Part shown: positions 63,375-64,000 of the stretch, one piece after another
Position numbering within the stretch: the first letter of the stretch is position 1
How the letters are laid out: each line of letters opens with the position of its first letter
Source of the DNA: Ardenticatena sp.
GTDB taxonomy: Bacteria; Chloroflexota; Anaerolineae; Ardenticatenales; Ardenticatenaceae
Assembly: GCA_015487975.1 (NCBI GenBank)
Contig: WFOS01000095.1
Coordinates: forward strand, 1-64,000
Length of the DNA: 64,000 bases
Direction: 5' to 3'
Program-made: the position numbers and the translations under genes
Notes under the pieces: model-generated
The model's database searches: none
The model's input: only the letters and a program-made list of their open reading frames with translations
What the model was told of the DNA's origin: nothing

Positions 63375-64000
63375 CTATACCTCATCCAAGAAGATGGCGC
63401 GAGCATGAATGAGCGACGTGCCATCGGGGAAGGTGTCGCCAAAAAGCCCGCTGCGTGTGCCTTCTTGCGTGTTGCCCTCGCCATCCGTGGCACGGGCCTT
63501 CAGCACATAGCGCCCGGGTGAAACGCCGCGCGTATCCCACACATACCACCACATCGTCCAGACCAGTTCGGGATGCTCAGGGGCCTGCACCAGATTGGCA
63601 TCATGCCAGGTTTCGCCATTGTCGGTACTGACCTCCACCCGCTGGACACCGGAGCGCCCGGCAAACGCCCGCCCACTGATGAGTACCTGCTCGCCCACCG
63701 GGAAGCGGGCTTGGTCGCCGGGCAATTCGATTTGGGAGTTGACCTTGATGAAGGCATCGTTGCTCCATCCTTGCTGTTCCCAGTAGCCCGTGTACGGCCG
63801 ATCGGTCACCTCGATTTCCACCAGCCACTTGGGTTGTTTCATCCCATACCGCCCCGGCCAGAGGCAACGCACCGGAAACCCATGTTCGCGCGGCAGGGGT
63901 TCACCGTTCATGCGAATGGCAAGATATGCCAGTGGGTCGAGTGCCGTTTCGATGGGAACACTGGTGTGGAAGCCATCAGCTGCGCGCGTGATGATTTCCA
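63375..64000 (-). CDS. sulfite-oxidase-family molybdoenzyme, C-terminal part (cut by window edge)
   Basis: The frame is open to the window end, giving 208 visible residues that include the end of the Moco domain (DGFHTSVPIETALDPLAYLA, GEPLPREHGFPVRC) and the Mo-cofactor oxidoreductase dimerisation domain (IELPG, VLISGRAFAG, VEVSTDNGETWHDA). This is typical of SorA/SuoX-like sulfite dehydrogenases. The active-site cysteine lies outside the window. Partner of the adjacent pentaheme cytochrome; substrate not proven. Confidence 0.88.
   Translation of the reverse strand, partial: EIITRAADGFHTSVPIETALDPLAYLAIRMNGEPLPREHGFPVRCLWPGRYGMKQPKWLVEIEVTDRPYTGYWEQQGWSNDAFIKVNSQIELPGDQARFPVGEQVLISGRAFAGRSGVQRVEVSTDNGETWHDANLVQAPEHPELVWTMWWYVWDTRGVSPGRYVLKARATDGEGNTQEGTRSGLFGDTFPDGTSLIHARAIFLDEV

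Overview
This is a GC-rich (roughly 58%) bacterial chromosome segment with dense, short-spaced operons on both strands and no rRNA, tRNA, IS element, prophage or CRISPR array that I could recognise. The gene content points to a member of the Chloroflexota, probably near Ardenticatenales: a clade II type nos cluster with a Sec-type NosZ, an acyl-CoA carboxylase set for leucine catabolism, stalked LysM and lipoproteins with Thr/Pro-rich linkers, and a T-box in front of trp genes. The organism assignment is an inference from gene content, not from a marker gene.

Layout. 1-507 is a repeat-rich intergenic region. 508-1554 holds a zinc-ribbon membrane protein and a YedK/HMCES-type protein. 1653-10483 is a plus-strand run: methylcrotonyl-CoA carboxylase beta subunit, two CNNM/CorC-like membrane proteins, a DUF692/MNIO-like protein, biotin carboxylase, biotin carrier and a GHL10-type secreted protein. 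It converges on cinA (minus). A nitrilase-fold protein that lacks the catalytic cysteine follows (11747-13033). 13103-21551 is a complete minus-strand tryptophan operon, trpE-G-D-C-S-(40-aa membrane ORF)-F-HIT-B-A. It has a near-consensus promoter and a full T-box leader whose specifier reads TGG. 22181-24046 carries a surface-anchored protein and a sigma/zinc-finger anti-sigma-like pair. 24083-26321 (minus) encodes LysM, a queuosine-tRNA mannosyltransferase homologue and an ABC ATPase. carA-carB follow (minus), then a double UspA protein.

From 32361 come two C-terminal processing proteases and smpB, then an inverted copy of the repeat element seen at the left end. 35691-39177 is an assimilatory sulfate operon: a 23-aa leader peptide with three Cys codons, a transcription attenuator, a sulfite reductase fused to a CysO-like sulfur carrier domain ending in GG, a plant-type APS reductase, and an unknown protein. 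39401-45922 is nosZ-nosB-like-nosD-nosF-nosY-nosL, with an FNR-geometry palindrome upstream. 46062-53614 is mixed housekeeping (histidine phosphatase, HDAC-like, folK, coaBC, ROK kinase, triple-repeat lipoprotein, yggU/yggT/yggS). 54448-58670 is a compact minus-strand operon MoxR ATPase - OLD-like ATPase - DUF4276/TOPRIM-like - VWA protein. 59033-60335 is a two-component pair divergent from acetyl-CoA synthetase. The window ends in a pentaheme cytochrome and a sulfite-oxidase-family molybdoenzyme cut by the window edge.

The most notable items are the Cys-codon attenuator controlling a sulfite reductase-CysO fusion, the four-gene MoxR/OLD/TOPRIM/VWA operon, the tryptophan T-box operon with a hidden micro-membrane protein, the inverted 79-bp dispersed repeat, and the palindromic operator in front of nosZ.
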